A stretch of DNA of 64,000 nt from Thalassospira sp. HJ (GTDB taxonomy: Bacteria > Pseudomonadota > Alphaproteobacteria > Rhodospirillales > Thalassospiraceae), in contig NZ_JYII01000007.1 in NCBI RefSeq assembly GCF_000948415.1, positions 124,001 through 188,000 on the forward strand, in the 5' to 3' direction. The position numbers and the translations under genes are program-made. The notes under the pieces were generated by a model. It was not told the DNA's origin, did not search any database, and saw nothing but the letters and a program-made list of their open reading frames with translations. Positions within the stretch are counted from its first letter, which is position 1, and every line of letters begins with the position of its first letter. Of this stretch, positions 54,034-63,212 are shown in pieces.

Positions 54034-55275
54034 GTGAACAGCAAACTTTCGTTGGAGAAGGACAAGATCAAGGTTGTCCTGCTCGAAGGTATCCATGAAA
54101 ACGCTGTAAAGATGTTCAAAGAGGCCGGCTACTCTAATGTCGACCATTACCCTGCTGCGCTCGACGCGGACGAACTGAAGTCCGTTGTCTCCGAAGCGCA
54201 CTTTTTGGGCATTCGTTCCCGTACCAAACTTACCGAAGAAGTCATTGATGCCGCATCCAAGCTGACCTCGATCGGCTGTTTCTGCATCGGCACCAACCAG
54301 GTCGATCTGCAGGCTGCTGCCATGCGCGGCATTCCGGTGTTCAACGCACCGTATTCCAACACCCGTTCGGTTGCCGAGCTGGTGCTGGGCCAGATCATCA
54401 TGCTTCTGCGTGGCATCCCGAAGCGCAATGCGGCTGCCCATGAAGGTGGCTGGTTGAAAAACGCCCATGGTTCCTATGAGGCACGTGGCAAGACGCTGGG
54501 CATCATCGGCTATGGCCATATCGGTTCGCAGCTTTCGGTCCTGGCGGAATCGCTTGGCATGAACGTCATTTATTTTGACGTGGTCAACAAGCTTGCCATG
54601 GGTAACGCCAATTCCTGCTCGTCGATGGATGAACTTCTGGAAAAGTCTGATGTCGTATCGTTGCATGTCCCGGCCAACGAGCAGACCAAGAACATGATCA
54701 CCGCTGCCGAAATCGCCAAGATGAAAAAGGGCGCGCATCTGATCAATGCCGCACGTGGCAATGTCATCGTCATCGACGACCTGGCCGCCGCCCTTGAAAG
54801 CGGTCATCTGGCCGGTGCGGCGCTTGACGTGTTCCCGGTCGAGCCGGCTGGCAAGGACGAACAGTTCGAGAGCCCGCTGCGTGGCATGGACAACGTGATC
54901 CTGACCCCGCATATCGGTGGCTCCACGCAGGAAGCGCAGGAAAATATCGGGATCGAGGTCGCAGACAAGCTGATCACCTATTCCGATAACGGTTCGACCC
55001 TTGGGGCTGTGAACTTCCCGGAAGTCTCGCTTCCGGTCAAGGACCGCACCCATACCCGCTTCATGCACATTCACCGCAACGTTCCGGGCGTGCTGCTTAA
55101 GATCAACGATGTGTTTGCCCGCCGCGGCATCAACATCAGCGGTCAGTATCTGCGTTCCGAAGGCGGCGTTGGCTATGTGGTCGTCGAAGTCGACAAGGAA
55201 ATCAAACCGGGCGAGGGCGTTCGCAAGGAACTGTCTGCCATCGAAGGGACCCTTCGCGTCCGCTTCCTGTTCTGA
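54034..55275 (+). CDS. serA: D-3-phosphoglycerate dehydrogenase
   Basis: First step of serine synthesis. The GTG at 54034 gives MNSKLSLEKDKIKVVLLEG and 413 residues, matching the E. coli-type enzyme; an in-frame extension to 53950 is foreign to the family. The NAD-binding motif GIIGYGHIGSQ, the catalytic Arg/Glu/His set (NAARG; AALDVFPVEP; LTPHIGGSTQEAQ) and a C-terminal ACT domain (about 340-413, FMHIHRNVPGVLLKINDVFARRGINI) for serine feedback are intact. serC is not adjacent. Confidence 0.95.
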   Translation: MNSKLSLEKDKIKVVLLEGIHENAVKMFKEAGYSNVDHYPAALDADELKSVVSEAHFLGIRSRTKLTEEVIDAASKLTSIGCFCIGTNQVDLQAAAMRGIPVFNAPYSNTRSVAELVLGQIIMLLRGIPKRNAAAHEGGWLKNAHGSYEARGKTLGIIGYGHIGSQLSVLAESLGMNVIYFDVVNKLAMGNANSCSSMDELLEKSDVVSLHVPANEQTKNMITAAEIAKMKKGAHLINAARGNVIVIDDLAAALESGHLAGAALDVFPVEPAGKDEQFESPLRGMDNVILTPHIGGSTQEAQENIGIEVADKLITYSDNGSTLGAVNFPEVSLPVKDRTHTRFMHIHRNVPGVLLKINDVFARRGINISGQYLRSEGGVGYVVVEVDKEIKPGEGVRKELSAIEGTLRVRFLF

Positions 55276-55300
55276 TCTGAACAGATCGGTTTAGAAATAC

Positions 55301-55335
55301 AAAAGGGCGGGTGCCAGATGGTCCCCGCCCTTTTT
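55301..55335. terminator. intrinsic terminator between serA and GNAT
   Basis: AAAAGGGCGGG (55301-55311) and CCCGCCCTTTT (55324-55334) with a 12-base loop; T-runs on both strands. Confidence 0.9.
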
Positions 55336-55355
55336 GTTTGTCTTGTGTGATTTGC

Positions 55356-55838
55356 TTAAAGCTTGCGATACATCACCAGCGCGTCGGTTTCGCCCAATGT
55401 CGGATGCATGAAGGCGCCGGGCAGGCGACCGACAATCTCAAAGCCGAGTTTCGGCCACAAGTGAACAGCGGCAGCGTTGCTGGCGATCACGAAATTGAAC
55501 TGCATGGCGCGGTAGCCAAGTTCCTTGGCGCGCACAAGCGAGTCTTCACACATGCGCCGCGCAATACCCCGGCCGCTGGCAGCAGGCGAGGTCATATAGC
55601 CGCAATTACACACATGCGATCCGCCGCCGCCCTGGTTTTGGCGGATGTAATAGGTGCCGACCACCTTGCCGTCTTCCTCGGCCACCAGAGTGACCTTGTC
55701 CTTTCCCATCCAATAGGCAATGACGTCGTCGTCGGTCATGTCGCTATCAATGGCATAGGTATCACCGGCCCGCAGGATCGGTGCGACGATATCAAGGATG
55801 GCTGGGATGTCTTGTTCGGTGGCGGGGCGAATATTCAT
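55356..55838 (-). CDS. GNAT family N-acetyltransferase
   Basis: Acetyltransferase of 160 residues beginning MNIRPATEQDIPAILDIV. The acetyl-CoA loop is SPAASGRGIARRMCEDSLVRAKELG and the end region NFVIASNAAAVHLWPKLGFEIVGRLPGAF is the standard motif B. Close to the YhhY/L-amino-acid acetyltransferase-type small GNATs; substrate unknown. It follows aat by 45 bases on the same strand and may share its transcript, ending at the terminator shared with serA. Confidence 0.85.
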   Translation of the reverse strand: MNIRPATEQDIPAILDIVAPILRAGDTYAIDSDMTDDDVIAYWMGKDKVTLVAEEDGKVVGTYYIRQNQGGGGSHVCNCGYMTSPAASGRGIARRMCEDSLVRAKELGYRAMQFNFVIASNAAAVHLWPKLGFEIVGRLPGAFMHPTLGETDALVMYRKL

Positions 55839-55883
55839 GTGGAACTCGTCGTGGTGTGGAGGTCGTGGTGGGCGCTGCAGACT

Positions 55884-56549
55884 TCACGGCTGCAGATGAG
55901 CCTCACTATCGCCGCCCGTCAGCGTTTCTTCAAGGATTTCCGGATCAACTTCGAACGGAAGGTTGGCACGCCCCGTCAGGGCCTTGGCCAGTTCGTTGCG
56001 ATACCGCTCACGCGGGATTTCCTCGACCCCGAACTGTTTGAGGTGATCATTGACGAACTGCGTATCAAGCAGGCTGTAGCCGCCCTGACGCATCAGGGCA
56101 ACCAGATAGACCAGGGCGACCTTTGATGCATTGGTCGCGCGTGAAAACATGCTTTCGCCAAAGAACGCCTTGCCGAGGCTCACGCCATAAAGACCACCAA
56201 CCAACTCACCGTCTTTCCATGCCTCGATCGAATGGGCACAGCCCATCTTGTGAAGCGCGCAATAGGCATCAAGGATGTTGCTGTTAATCCAGGTGTCATC
56301 ACGGGTATCGGTTGGCTCCGCACAGGCGCGGATCACGTCGGGAAAGGCACGATCGACATGGATTTTATAGGTGCCTTTGCGCACTTCCTTGCGCAGGCTG
56401 CGCGGCACGTGGAAGCCATCAAGCGGCAAGACACCACGCCATTCCGGATCGATCCAGTAAAGCGTTGGATCATCATGGCTTTCGGCCATCGGAAACAGGC
56501 CGACGGAATAGGCTCGGATCAAAAGATCAGGGGTCAGCTGGTTTGACAT
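55884..56549 (-). CDS. aat: leucyl/phenylalanyl-tRNA--protein transferase
   Basis: Adds Leu or Phe from aminoacyl-tRNA to N-terminal Lys or Arg, making type-2 N-degrons recognised by ClpS. It has 221 residues with [58 protein letters not shown] and [19 protein letters not shown], the complete family pattern. Its place after accC is the usual alphaproteobacterial order, although a terminator separates them here. clpS-clpA lies 7-9 kb upstream. Confidence 0.95.
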   Translation of the reverse strand: MSNQLTPDLLIRAYSVGLFPMAESHDDPTLYWIDPEWRGVLPLDGFHVPRSLRKEVRKGTYKIHVDRAFPDVIRACAEPTDTRDDTWINSNILDAYCALHKMGCAHSIEAWKDGELVGGLYGVSLGKAFFGESMFSRATNASKVALVYLVALMRQGGYSLLDTQFVNDHLKQFGVEEIPRERYRNELAKALTGRANLPFEVDPEILEETLTGGDSEAHLQP

Positions 56550-56695
56550 GATCGCAGTGATAATTGCTCTGGTCCTGTTTGTCTGGTGTCTGTTTACATA
56601 TGAGATACCCGGTCGGTCCCGACAAGGTCATCACACATCCCAGTCTGAACCGGGCTTTTATAATAGGGAAGCTTGATTAACGTTTTGATGTGGAT

Positions 56696-56731
56696 CGGAA
56701 ACAAAAAACGGGAACCCGAAGGTTCCCGTTT
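56696..56731 (-). terminator. UUCG-loop terminator of accBC
   Basis: On the minus strand AAACGGGAACC - TTCG - GGTTCCCGTTT followed by TTTTTGTTTCC. A stable UUCG tetraloop closed by C-G. Confidence 0.92.
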
Positions 56732-56751
56732 GAAATGGGTTTATGCACTGA

Positions 56752-58101
56752 TCACAGCGTTTTTTTCATGCCCATGAACTTTTCCAGCCAGTGGATGTCG
56801 TAATCCCCTTTCTGGATGTCCGGGTTGGACAGAAGCGTCTGATGCAGCGGGATGGTGGTTTTGATGCCGCCAATCGCATATTCCGCCAGCGCACGGCGCA
56901 GGCGCATCATGCATTCTTCACGGTCGCGACCATGGACAATCAGCTTTGCGATCATGCTGTCGTAATAAGGCGGGATCGAATAACCGGTATAGATGCCGCT
57001 ATCGACACGCACGCCAAGACCGCCCGGTGCATGATATTCCTTGATCTTGCCCGGTGACGGAACGAAGGTCTGCGGATCTTCGGCATTGATACGGCATTCA
57101 ATTGCATGACCATGAATTTCAAGGTCTTCCTGCTTGAATGACAGCTCAAGACCGGCTGCAACACGGATCTGTTCACGCACAAGGTCAACACCGGAAATCA
57201 TTTCGGTTACCGGGTGTTCGACCTGCAGGCGGGTGTTCATTTCGATGAAATAGAACTCGCCATTTTCATACAGGAACTCGATCGTGCCGGCATTGCGGTA
57301 GCCCATGCCGATCATGGCATTGGCAACGGTGGAACCGATGCGTTCGCGTTCTTCCGGTGTCAGGGTCGGAGACGGAGCTTCTTCAAGCACCTTCTGGTGA
57401 CGACGCTGCAAGGAGCAATCGCGTTCAAACAGGTGAACCGCGTTGCCATGCATGTCACCAATGACCTGCAATTCGATGTGGCGCGGTTTGCCAAGGTACT
57501 TTTCCATGTAAACGGCGGCATTGCCAAAGTTCTGTAATGCTTCCTTACGGGTCATGGAAAAGGCTTCGGCAAGGTCTTCTTCGCGCTCGACCACTTTCAT
57601 GCCACGACCGCCGCCGCCGCCCGATGCCTTGATCAGGACTGGATATCCGATGTCCTTGGCGCATTTGCGGGCTTCGTCAACGGTGGTGATTTCACCATCG
57701 GACCCCGGCACACACGGAATGCCAAGTTTCTCGGCGGTCTGTTTTGCCGTGATCTTGTCACCCATGGTGCGGATATGTTCCGGCGTCGGACCGATGAAGG
57801 TAAAGCCGTGCTCTTCGACCATGGATGCGAAATCGGCACTTTCCGACAGGAAGCCATATCCCGGATGGATGGCTTCGGCGCCGGTGATTTCAGCAGCCGA
57901 AAGAATGGCCGGAATATTGAGATAGCTGTCTTTGGATGCTGCCGGACCGATGCAGACCGATTCGTCGGCCAGACGCACATGCATGGCGTCCGCATCGGCA
58001 GTGGAATGCACCGCGACAGTTTTGATGCCCATTTCGCGGCAGGCGCGCTGAATACGAAGCGCGATTTCACCACGGTTGGCAATCAGGATTTTGTCGAACA
58101 T
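56752..58101 (-). CDS. accC: acetyl-CoA carboxylase, biotin carboxylase subunit
   Basis: Carboxylates the biotin on AccB using ATP and bicarbonate, the first step of fatty-acid synthesis. It has 449 residues ([25 protein letters not shown]), the glycine-rich ATP loop [37 protein letters not shown] and [17 protein letters not shown]. Length and sequence match stand-alone AccC, unlike the longer MccA in the same window. It follows accB by 17 bases and ends at a terminator. Confidence 0.96.
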   Translation of the reverse strand: MFDKILIANRGEIALRIQRACREMGIKTVAVHSTADADAMHVRLADESVCIGPAASKDSYLNIPAILSAAEITGAEAIHPGYGFLSESADFASMVEEHGFTFIGPTPEHIRTMGDKITAKQTAEKLGIPCVPGSDGEITTVDEARKCAKDIGYPVLIKASGGGGGRGMKVVEREEDLAEAFSMTRKEALQNFGNAAVYMEKYLGKPRHIELQVIGDMHGNAVHLFERDCSLQRRHQKVLEEAPSPTLTPEERERIGSTVANAMIGMGYRNAGTIEFLYENGEFYFIEMNTRLQVEHPVTEMISGVDLVREQIRVAAGLELSFKQEDLEIHGHAIECRINAEDPQTFVPSPGKIKEYHAPGGLGVRVDSGIYTGYSIPPYYDSMIAKLIVHGRDREECMMRLRRALAEYAIGGIKTTIPLHQTLLSNPDIQKGDYDIHWLEKFMGMKKTL

Positions 58102-58118
58102 GCGGTTGATACCCCGGC

Positions 58119-58568
58119 TTATTCAATAATGACTAGCGGCTCGTCATATTCGACCGGATGGCCGTCGGTCGCCAGAATCTGGGTGACCTTGCCCGATTTC
58201 GGGGCGCGGATCGGGTTGAAGGTCTTCATCGCTTCGATCAGCATCAGGGTCTGACCTTCGGAAACCGAGGAGCCAACCGAGATGAACGGTGCTGCACCCG
58301 GTTCCGGTGCGAAATAGACAACGCCGACCATCGGCGATTTGACCGCACCCGGGTGGGATCCGGCATCAGACGGTGCCGCAGCAGCAGGTGCCGCAGCCGG
58401 TGCCGGCGCAGCAGCAGGGGCGGCAGCCGGAGCAGCAACCATGGTGCCCTGACGGGCAACGCGAATGCGGTTGTCACCTGCGGCAACTTCAATTTCGGTC
58501 AGATTGGTGTCGTCCAGCAGCTCTGCGAGCTGGCGAATGGCGTCATTGTCGATGTTGAACTTGCTCAT
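58119..58568 (-). CDS. accB: acetyl-CoA carboxylase, biotin carboxyl carrier protein
   Basis: Biotin carrier of 149 residues. An N-terminal helical segment ([25 protein letters not shown]) is followed by an Ala/Pro-rich flexible linker (about 48-65) and the biotinyl domain with the thumb [12 protein letters not shown] and the biotin site LIEAMKTFN (lysine near residue 115). Together with accC it forms the accBC operon; accA and accD are not here. The leader appears long (about 370 nt). Confidence 0.95.
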   Translation of the reverse strand: MSKFNIDNDAIRQLAELLDDTNLTEIEVAAGDNRIRVARQGTMVAAPAAAPAAAPAPAAAPAAAAPSDAGSHPGAVKSPMVGVVYFAPEPGAAPFISVGSSVSEGQTLMLIEAMKTFNPIRAPKSGKVTQILATDGHPVEYDEPLVIIE

Positions 58569-59152
58569 TTCGATATCTTTATGATGGTGTGTGGATCAAT
58601 CCGCGCATGGCATCCAGGGCGTTCTTGGTGCTCCGGGAGCCAAAGCCATAGATCATGCCGTTTAAAGCTTTCGAGACGTATAATTCGTGTCTGAATGCAT
58701 TCCGCTTTTGAATGTTGGACAGATGAAACCCGAATTTCGCCAACGCAGAAGCGGCGAAAGAATCAAGGTTCGCAACCGATGTGTGCGTATATGCCTTAGC
58801 ATTGCCAAGAATGCCAGAGTCTTCTTGTCGGTTTTGTCTAAAACCAGTCAACTCGTTCACTTCCATTCTTGCTTCGGGGCATTCGATGCACTTCTGTCCG
58901 CAGGGCATCCAGTCCCTGCATGCCCAACATTTGGTGTTGCGTTTATAACACGACTAAAGTCTGACGCAACTTTGCATTGGCCTTTGCAACGCCGCCTTGA
59001 TGGCGAATAGGTCTGGCTTATGTCTGGTCCGTGGGATCGGGTATGTGGACAAAGCCAAAAAGGTACGCAAGACAGCTTGCTTCAGGCGAATGTGCTGCGC
59101 ATACTGCGCGGCAATCGTGAAGATTTTGATACCAAAGGGATGAAACGAAAAG
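58569..59152 (-). other. intergenic region upstream of accB (584 bp)
   Basis: No convincing gene on either strand; the longest minus-strand frame (58579-58908) has no family character. In many alphaproteobacteria aroQ (dehydroquinate dehydratase) sits directly before accB; no DHQase motif is present. A candidate accB promoter lies at 58942-58969. The right-hand part would hold the thiSG promoter; I see no TPP riboswitch there. Confidence 0.55.
58942..58969 (-). promoter_or_regulatory. candidate accBC promoter
   Basis: On the minus strand TTGCGT, 16-base spacer, TATAAA. It would give a leader of about 370 nt before accB. Confidence 0.45.
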
Positions 59153-60148
59153 ATGCGTCTGACGATCAACGGTGAAGACCGCACCATCGAAAATGCCGGA
59201 AACGTTGCCGAACTTCTTGGCGAACTTGGAATCGCCCAGACCAAGGTCGCGGTTGAGCGCAATCTGGAAATCGTTCCCAAAACCGCTTACGGCGAAACTC
59301 CGCTTGCCGAAGGCGACAAATTCGAAATCGTCCATTTCATCGGCGGCGGTTCACATGAGGCCGGTTTGGCCGCTGCTGACGACGATGGTTTCGTCGTTGC
59401 GGGCAAGAAATTCTCATCGCGTCTTCTTGTCGGTACGGGCAAATACAAGGATTTTGAAGAAACCAAAATCGCGATTGAGGCATCGGGGGCGGAAATCGTC
59501 ACCGTTGCTGTGCGCCGTGTAAACCTGATCGATCCGAACCAGCCGATGCTGGTCGATTATGTCGATCCGAAAAAATACACTTATCTGCCCAATACCGCGG
59601 GCTGCTTTACGGCCGATGATGCGGTGCGGACACTGCGCCTTGCACGTGAAGCAGGTGGTTGGAACCTGGTAAAGCTCGAAGTGCTGGGCGATCAGGCAAC
59701 GCTCTATCCCAATATGCCTGAAACGCTCAAGGCGGCCGATGCACTGATCAAGGATGGCTTTGATGTCATGGTTTACTGCAGCGATGACCCCATTCAGGCC
59801 AAGATGCTCGAAGATATGGGCTGCTGCGCGATCATGCCGCTGGGTTCCCTGATTGGGTCCGGCATGGGTATTTTGAACCCGGTCAATATCGCGCTGATCA
59901 AGGAAAACGCCAATGTGCCGGTTCTGGTTGATGCCGGGGTCGGGACCGCATCAGACGCCGCGGTTGCAATGGAGCTTGGCTGTGACGGTGTTTTGATGAA
60001 CACGGCCATCGCCGGGGCAAAGGACCCGATCCGCATGGCGCGTGCAATGAAACATGCCATCATTGCCGGGCGTGAATCCTTCCTGGCTGGCCGCATGCCG
60101 AAAAAGAAATATGCCGATCCGTCTTCGCCACTGGCCGGGATCATCTGA
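59153..60148 (+). CDS. thiG: fused sulfur carrier ThiS / thiazole synthase ThiG
   Basis: Single polypeptide of 331 residues joining the two proteins that build the thiamin thiazole. Residues 1-66 are a ThiS ubiquitin-like fold ([22 protein letters not shown] ... [10 protein letters not shown]), with the Gly-Gly that normally forms the C-terminal thiocarboxylate. After a 15-residue linker comes ThiG (about 82-331): [17 protein letters not shown], the Schiff-base lysine in [11 protein letters not shown] (Lys174) and [13 protein letters not shown]. The ATG lacks a strong ribosome site. No thiE, thiO, thiF or thiC is adjacent. Fusions of this sort are known, but how the internal Gly-Gly is activated is unclear. 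Confidence 0.92.
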   Translation: MRLTINGEDRTIENAGNVAELLGELGIAQTKVAVERNLEIVPKTAYGETPLAEGDKFEIVHFIGGGSHEAGLAAADDDGFVVAGKKFSSRLLVGTGKYKDFEETKIAIEASGAEIVTVAVRRVNLIDPNQPMLVDYVDPKKYTYLPNTAGCFTADDAVRTLRLAREAGGWNLVKLEVLGDQATLYPNMPETLKAADALIKDGFDVMVYCSDDPIQAKMLEDMGCCAIMPLGSLIGSGMGILNPVNIALIKENANVPVLVDAGVGTASDAAVAMELGCDGVLMNTAIAGAKDPIRMARAMKHAIIAGRESFLAGRMPKKKYADPSSPLAGII

Positions 60149-60180
60149 TCAGCAATTGCTTGCGAAATACGACAAAATAA

Positions 60181-60217
60181 AAGGGCCGTTTCGATTGTGA
60201 AACGGCCCTTGGCTTTT
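60181..60217. terminator. intrinsic terminator of thiSG
   Basis: AAGGGCCGTTTC - GATTGT - GAAACGGCCCTT followed by GGCTTTTTTT. Confidence 0.92.
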
Positions 60218-60283
60218 TTTATTAAGACGGCGAAACAACCAAACTGCACATGTTGGCCGTTTCGGGATGCCTGCCTGTCTGGA

Positions 60284-61045
60284 TCAGGAAGCGTCCTTCA
60301 GGCCGGCATCGACCAGCGCATTGACGCGATCCATATCCGCACCCGATACCATCGTGCCGTTGATCAAGAAGGCCGGGGTGCCCGAAATGCCAACCGCACG
60401 GGCCATCGCCGAATATTGCGCAATCATGCCCGTGATTTCAGGTGCCTTCATATCTTCAAGCATCTGGTCGACATCAACACCGGCACCTGCGGCCAGTTCA
60501 TTGATGCGGTCCTGATCAAGAAGGCCGCGGTTGGTCATGAAGGCTTCGTGGGTTTCCATGTATTTGCCCTGCTTGGCAGCGGCAAGGGCCGCGCGCGCGG
60601 CAAGGGTGCTTTCCTCGCGGAGGATCGGGAATTCGATAAACAGGGTGCGGACCTTGCCGTCACTGTTTTCGACAATTTCCTTCACGCCATCAAAGGCGCG
60701 TTTGCAATATCCGCAGTGATAATCAAAGAACTCGATCACGGTGACCGGGGCATCCACCGGGCCGATGGACGGAACGGTGCTGTCCGCCACAAGCGCATCC
60801 CAGACCGGAACGATGGCTTCTGCCTGCTGGCGGGACTGCTCAGCCGCCTGCCAGGTCTGAACATTCTGGATGGCACGCAGCAGAACGTCCGGGTTTTCAA
60901 GCAGATACTGTTCGATAACGCCTTCGATTTCAGCTTTCTGGTCGGTGCTAAGCGCGTCGTCAGCGATGGCAACATTTGCACCAAACAGCATGCTCATGCC
61001 AAGAGCCGTACCTGCAACAAAGCGTTTTGCGATCTGGGAAGTCAT
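60284..61045 (-). CDS. periplasmic DsbA-family thiol oxidoreductase
   Basis: Secreted thioredoxin-fold protein of 253 residues. A signal peptide ends at AIA-D, a helical N-terminal extension (about 31-95) may mediate oligomerisation, and the DsbA domain follows with FFDYHCGYCKRAF (Cys111, Cys114) and the cis-proline loop GISGTPAFLING. The N-terminal extension and CGYC resemble the ScsC/BdbD/Com1 group, which may act as disulfide isomerase or oxidase. It follows the M48 protease and lipoprotein genes on the same strand (88-base gap) and is probably in the same envelope-maintenance unit. Confidence 0.9.
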   Translation of the reverse strand: MTSQIAKRFVAGTALGMSMLFGANVAIADDALSTDQKAEIEGVIEQYLLENPDVLLRAIQNVQTWQAAEQSRQQAEAIVPVWDALVADSTVPSIGPVDAPVTVIEFFDYHCGYCKRAFDGVKEIVENSDGKVRTLFIEFPILREESTLAARAALAAAKQGKYMETHEAFMTNRGLLDQDRINELAAGAGVDVDQMLEDMKAPEITGMIAQYSAMARAVGISGTPAFLINGTMVSGADMDRVNALVDAGLKDAS

Positions 61046-61133
61046 AGGGCGTCCTTTTGTCTCTCTGGTCAGTGGTGACGGGATGTACCTGACCCTGATT
61101 GAATGTGATGGTTTTTGATACGTGATCTGGTTG

Positions 61134-61841
61134 CTAACGGGAAAGTAAAATATGCGTTAGGTGTGTGACACTGTTCTCTACCGGGGCATGATCCGTACCC
61201 GACACAAGCCCGATCCAGACAAGCCGCACCTCGTCTGCGGGCGCATCTGGCCAATAGCGCCGATAAAGTGTTGCCAGATCAAAGTATTCCCGGTGCCATT
61301 CCCCGTAACGCACCGAATACTGGCCAATCGCAATGCGGACTTCATGATCGACCCCCGGTTTACCCGATCCAAGATCGTTTTCGGTCCAGTTGCCTTGTGC
61401 TTGTCGCCGGAAACCCAGAACCAGTTCAACATCGCCGACCTGTGCGGCACTGTTAAATTGCCAGTCAAAGGACAGGAACGGAGACGCCAGAACGATGACG
61501 TTGGTCCGTCGGCCGATTTCAAATGATCCCAGTCCCGGTCGGGCGGCAAGAGCAATGCGCCCGTCCTTGTCTTCCCAACTGAGTGGCCCGGGATCGCCAT
61601 TCTGGCCCACCTGCCAATAGCGCGGCGGGTTGCTAAGCGAAAATGGCGCATAAAGCAGTTTCAAATCACCGCCAACATCCACACCGGCACCGGGTAGGGA
61701 ACACCCGGCCAAACCGCTAATCAAGCTCATGGTTCCCAGTGTCCCTGCTGTTCCGATCACAGACGCCAAAAGGCCCCTGCGTGTGAACGCACGGGCCTTG
61801 GGGGACGTGTTGTGTGGGACAGCGCTGTGGGGCGTGCTCAA
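61134..61841 (-). CDS. unknown putative Tat lipoprotein
   Basis: Not recognised. It has 235 residues; the N-terminus combines a twin arginine (FTRRGLLASVIG, Arg21-Arg22) with a lipobox (SGLAGC, Cys47), suggesting a Tat-exported lipoprotein. The mature part is Trp-rich and probably beta-sandwich (RYWQVGQNGDPGPLSWEDKDG ... FLSFDWQFNSAAQVGDVELVLGFRRQ ... DEVRLVWIGLVSG), somewhat like DUF3047-type proteins. The TTG start (AAGGA nine bases before) overlaps the M48 protease stop by four bases (TTGA), so translation is coupled. Confidence 0.75.
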   Translation of the reverse strand: MSTPHSAVPHNTSPKARAFTRRGLLASVIGTAGTLGTMSLISGLAGCSLPGAGVDVGGDLKLLYAPFSLSNPPRYWQVGQNGDPGPLSWEDKDGRIALAARPGLGSFEIGRRTNVIVLASPFLSFDWQFNSAAQVGDVELVLGFRRQAQGNWTENDLGSGKPGVDHEVRIAIGQYSVRYGEWHREYFDLATLYRRYWPDAPADEVRLVWIGLVSGTDHAPVENSVTHLTHILLSR

Positions 61842-63211
61842 TTGGGTTTGTCCTTGCCTTCACCCTCGCTCTTGCCTGGAACACCGTCAGGGTTTGTAGC
61901 CTGCAATATATCCTGCGCGCGCAGCCAGGTTGCCGTTCCTTTTTCAAGTTTCCGGTCTGCCTGTACCGCGTGATAACTTGCGGCCTGTCGATCACCGGTC
62001 AAAAGGCTGTATTCCGCCTGTGAAAGCGACGCTTCGCCTTCGTTGCCCAAACGGTTTTCGACAATGGCACGGAAACGCCATGCTGATGCATTGCCACGTT
62101 CGCGTGACAATACTCCGATCAGATTTTCCTTGGCTGGCGCAAGATAGGCTTCGTCACCGGTTTCGATCATCGCATGTGCCAGAAGCAACCGGATCAACGG
62201 TGCGCCATTGGAAAGATCAGTTGCCTGCTGCAATGGCGGGATGGCATCGCGTGCACGACCGAATTCCAGAAGAATCTGACCTTTCAGTTCCTCGAAATAC
62301 GGGTTCGATGGTTCTTCGGCGATCAGGCCTTCGATGATCTCAAGTGCTGGTTCAAGCTGTGAGTCGCGGTAATAGGCGATGGAACGTGCATAGCGCGCCG
62401 GAATGCTTGTATCGCTTTCCGGGTAGGTGCGCATCGTATTCTGGATGTGGTTGGTAAAGGCAAACAGCTTGGCGCGCATGCGGGCATGGCGCTCGTAAAG
62501 TTCCGGGCTGACCTTGGTGTCCTTGAGCGGTGAGTTGTTGACGTAATTTTTAAGGAAATCGACACGCTCGACGGTCAGCGGGTGGCTTCGCAGATACGGG
62601 TCCTGGCTGGCGGTACTCAGCAATTCCTGACCTTCAAGGGTTTGCATGAATTCGAGCATCCCGCGCGATGAAATTCCCGCATTGGTGAGGAACTTCACAC
62701 CGGCTTGGTCAGCACTGCTTTCCTGGGTACGGGAATAGGCAAGGAAGTTACGGGTTGCGACGTTCTGACCACCCAGAATGGCGGCCGTGCCAACGTCAGA
62801 ACGGCCTGCAGCAACACCTGCAGCAACACCGGCAATGGTGGACAGAATGGAGATCGCAGACGCGTTGCGCAGCTGGTCATGAACACGCGAAAGATGGCCG
62901 CCGGCAATGTGACCGGTCTCGTGGGCCATCACCCCGATAACCTGTTCTGGAGTCTCTGCTTTTAACAGCAGCCCAGTATTGATAAAAAGCTTTTGGCCCC
63001 CGGCAACAAATGCGTTCAAGCTGTTGTCGGAAACGATATAAACTGACACGCCATTCGGATCGAGGCCAGCCGCCCTGAAAATGGGCGTGGCATACATTCG
63101 GAGGGTTTCCTCGATCTCTGTATCGCGGATAAAAGAGCGACCCTGCGCGAAAACCGTGCTAGGCAGGGCAACAAGGAAAATGGCAGTGAGAGTAATAATG
63201 CGTCTGAGCAA
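61838..63211 (-). CDS. periplasmic M48 metalloprotease with TPR tail (BepA-like)
   Basis: Zinc protease of about 457 residues. The TTG at 63211 is preferred: it follows GGAACGCACATT and starts MLRRIITLTAIFLVALPSTVFA, a proper signal peptide; a TTG at 63265 is also open. The catalytic MAHETGHIAGGHLSR gives HEXXH, with the third ligand in ESSADQAG. The C-terminal half (about 270-440) holds TPR-like repeats. BepA-like proteases act on outer-membrane protein assembly. It is divergent from the gamma-glutamyltransferase gene with almost no gap. Confidence 0.88.
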   Translation of the reverse strand: MLRRIITLTAIFLVALPSTVFAQGRSFIRDTEIEETLRMYATPIFRAAGLDPNGVSVYIVSDNSLNAFVAGGQKLFINTGLLLKAETPEQVIGVMAHETGHIAGGHLSRVHDQLRNASAISILSTIAGVAAGVAAGRSDVGTAAILGGQNVATRNFLAYSRTQESSADQAGVKFLTNAGISSRGMLEFMQTLEGQELLSTASQDPYLRSHPLTVERVDFLKNYVNNSPLKDTKVSPELYERHARMRAKLFAFTNHIQNTMRTYPESDTSIPARYARSIAYYRDSQLEPALEIIEGLIAEEPSNPYFEELKGQILLEFGRARDAIPPLQQATDLSNGAPLIRLLLAHAMIETGDEAYLAPAKENLIGVLSRERGNASAWRFRAIVENRLGNEGEASLSQAEYSLLTGDRQAASYHAVQADRKLEKGTATWLRAQDILQATNPDGVPGKSEGEGKDKPN

Positions 63212-63212
63212 A

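Noticed and set aside
58579..58908. 109-codon minus-strand frame upstream of accB, tested as a remnant of aroQ
   Set aside because: No dehydroquinate dehydratase motif; looks like non-coding leader.
58970..59152. Possible TPP riboswitch before thiSG
   Set aside because: Searched by eye for CUGAGA and GAACCUGAUC; neither occurs in this stretch.
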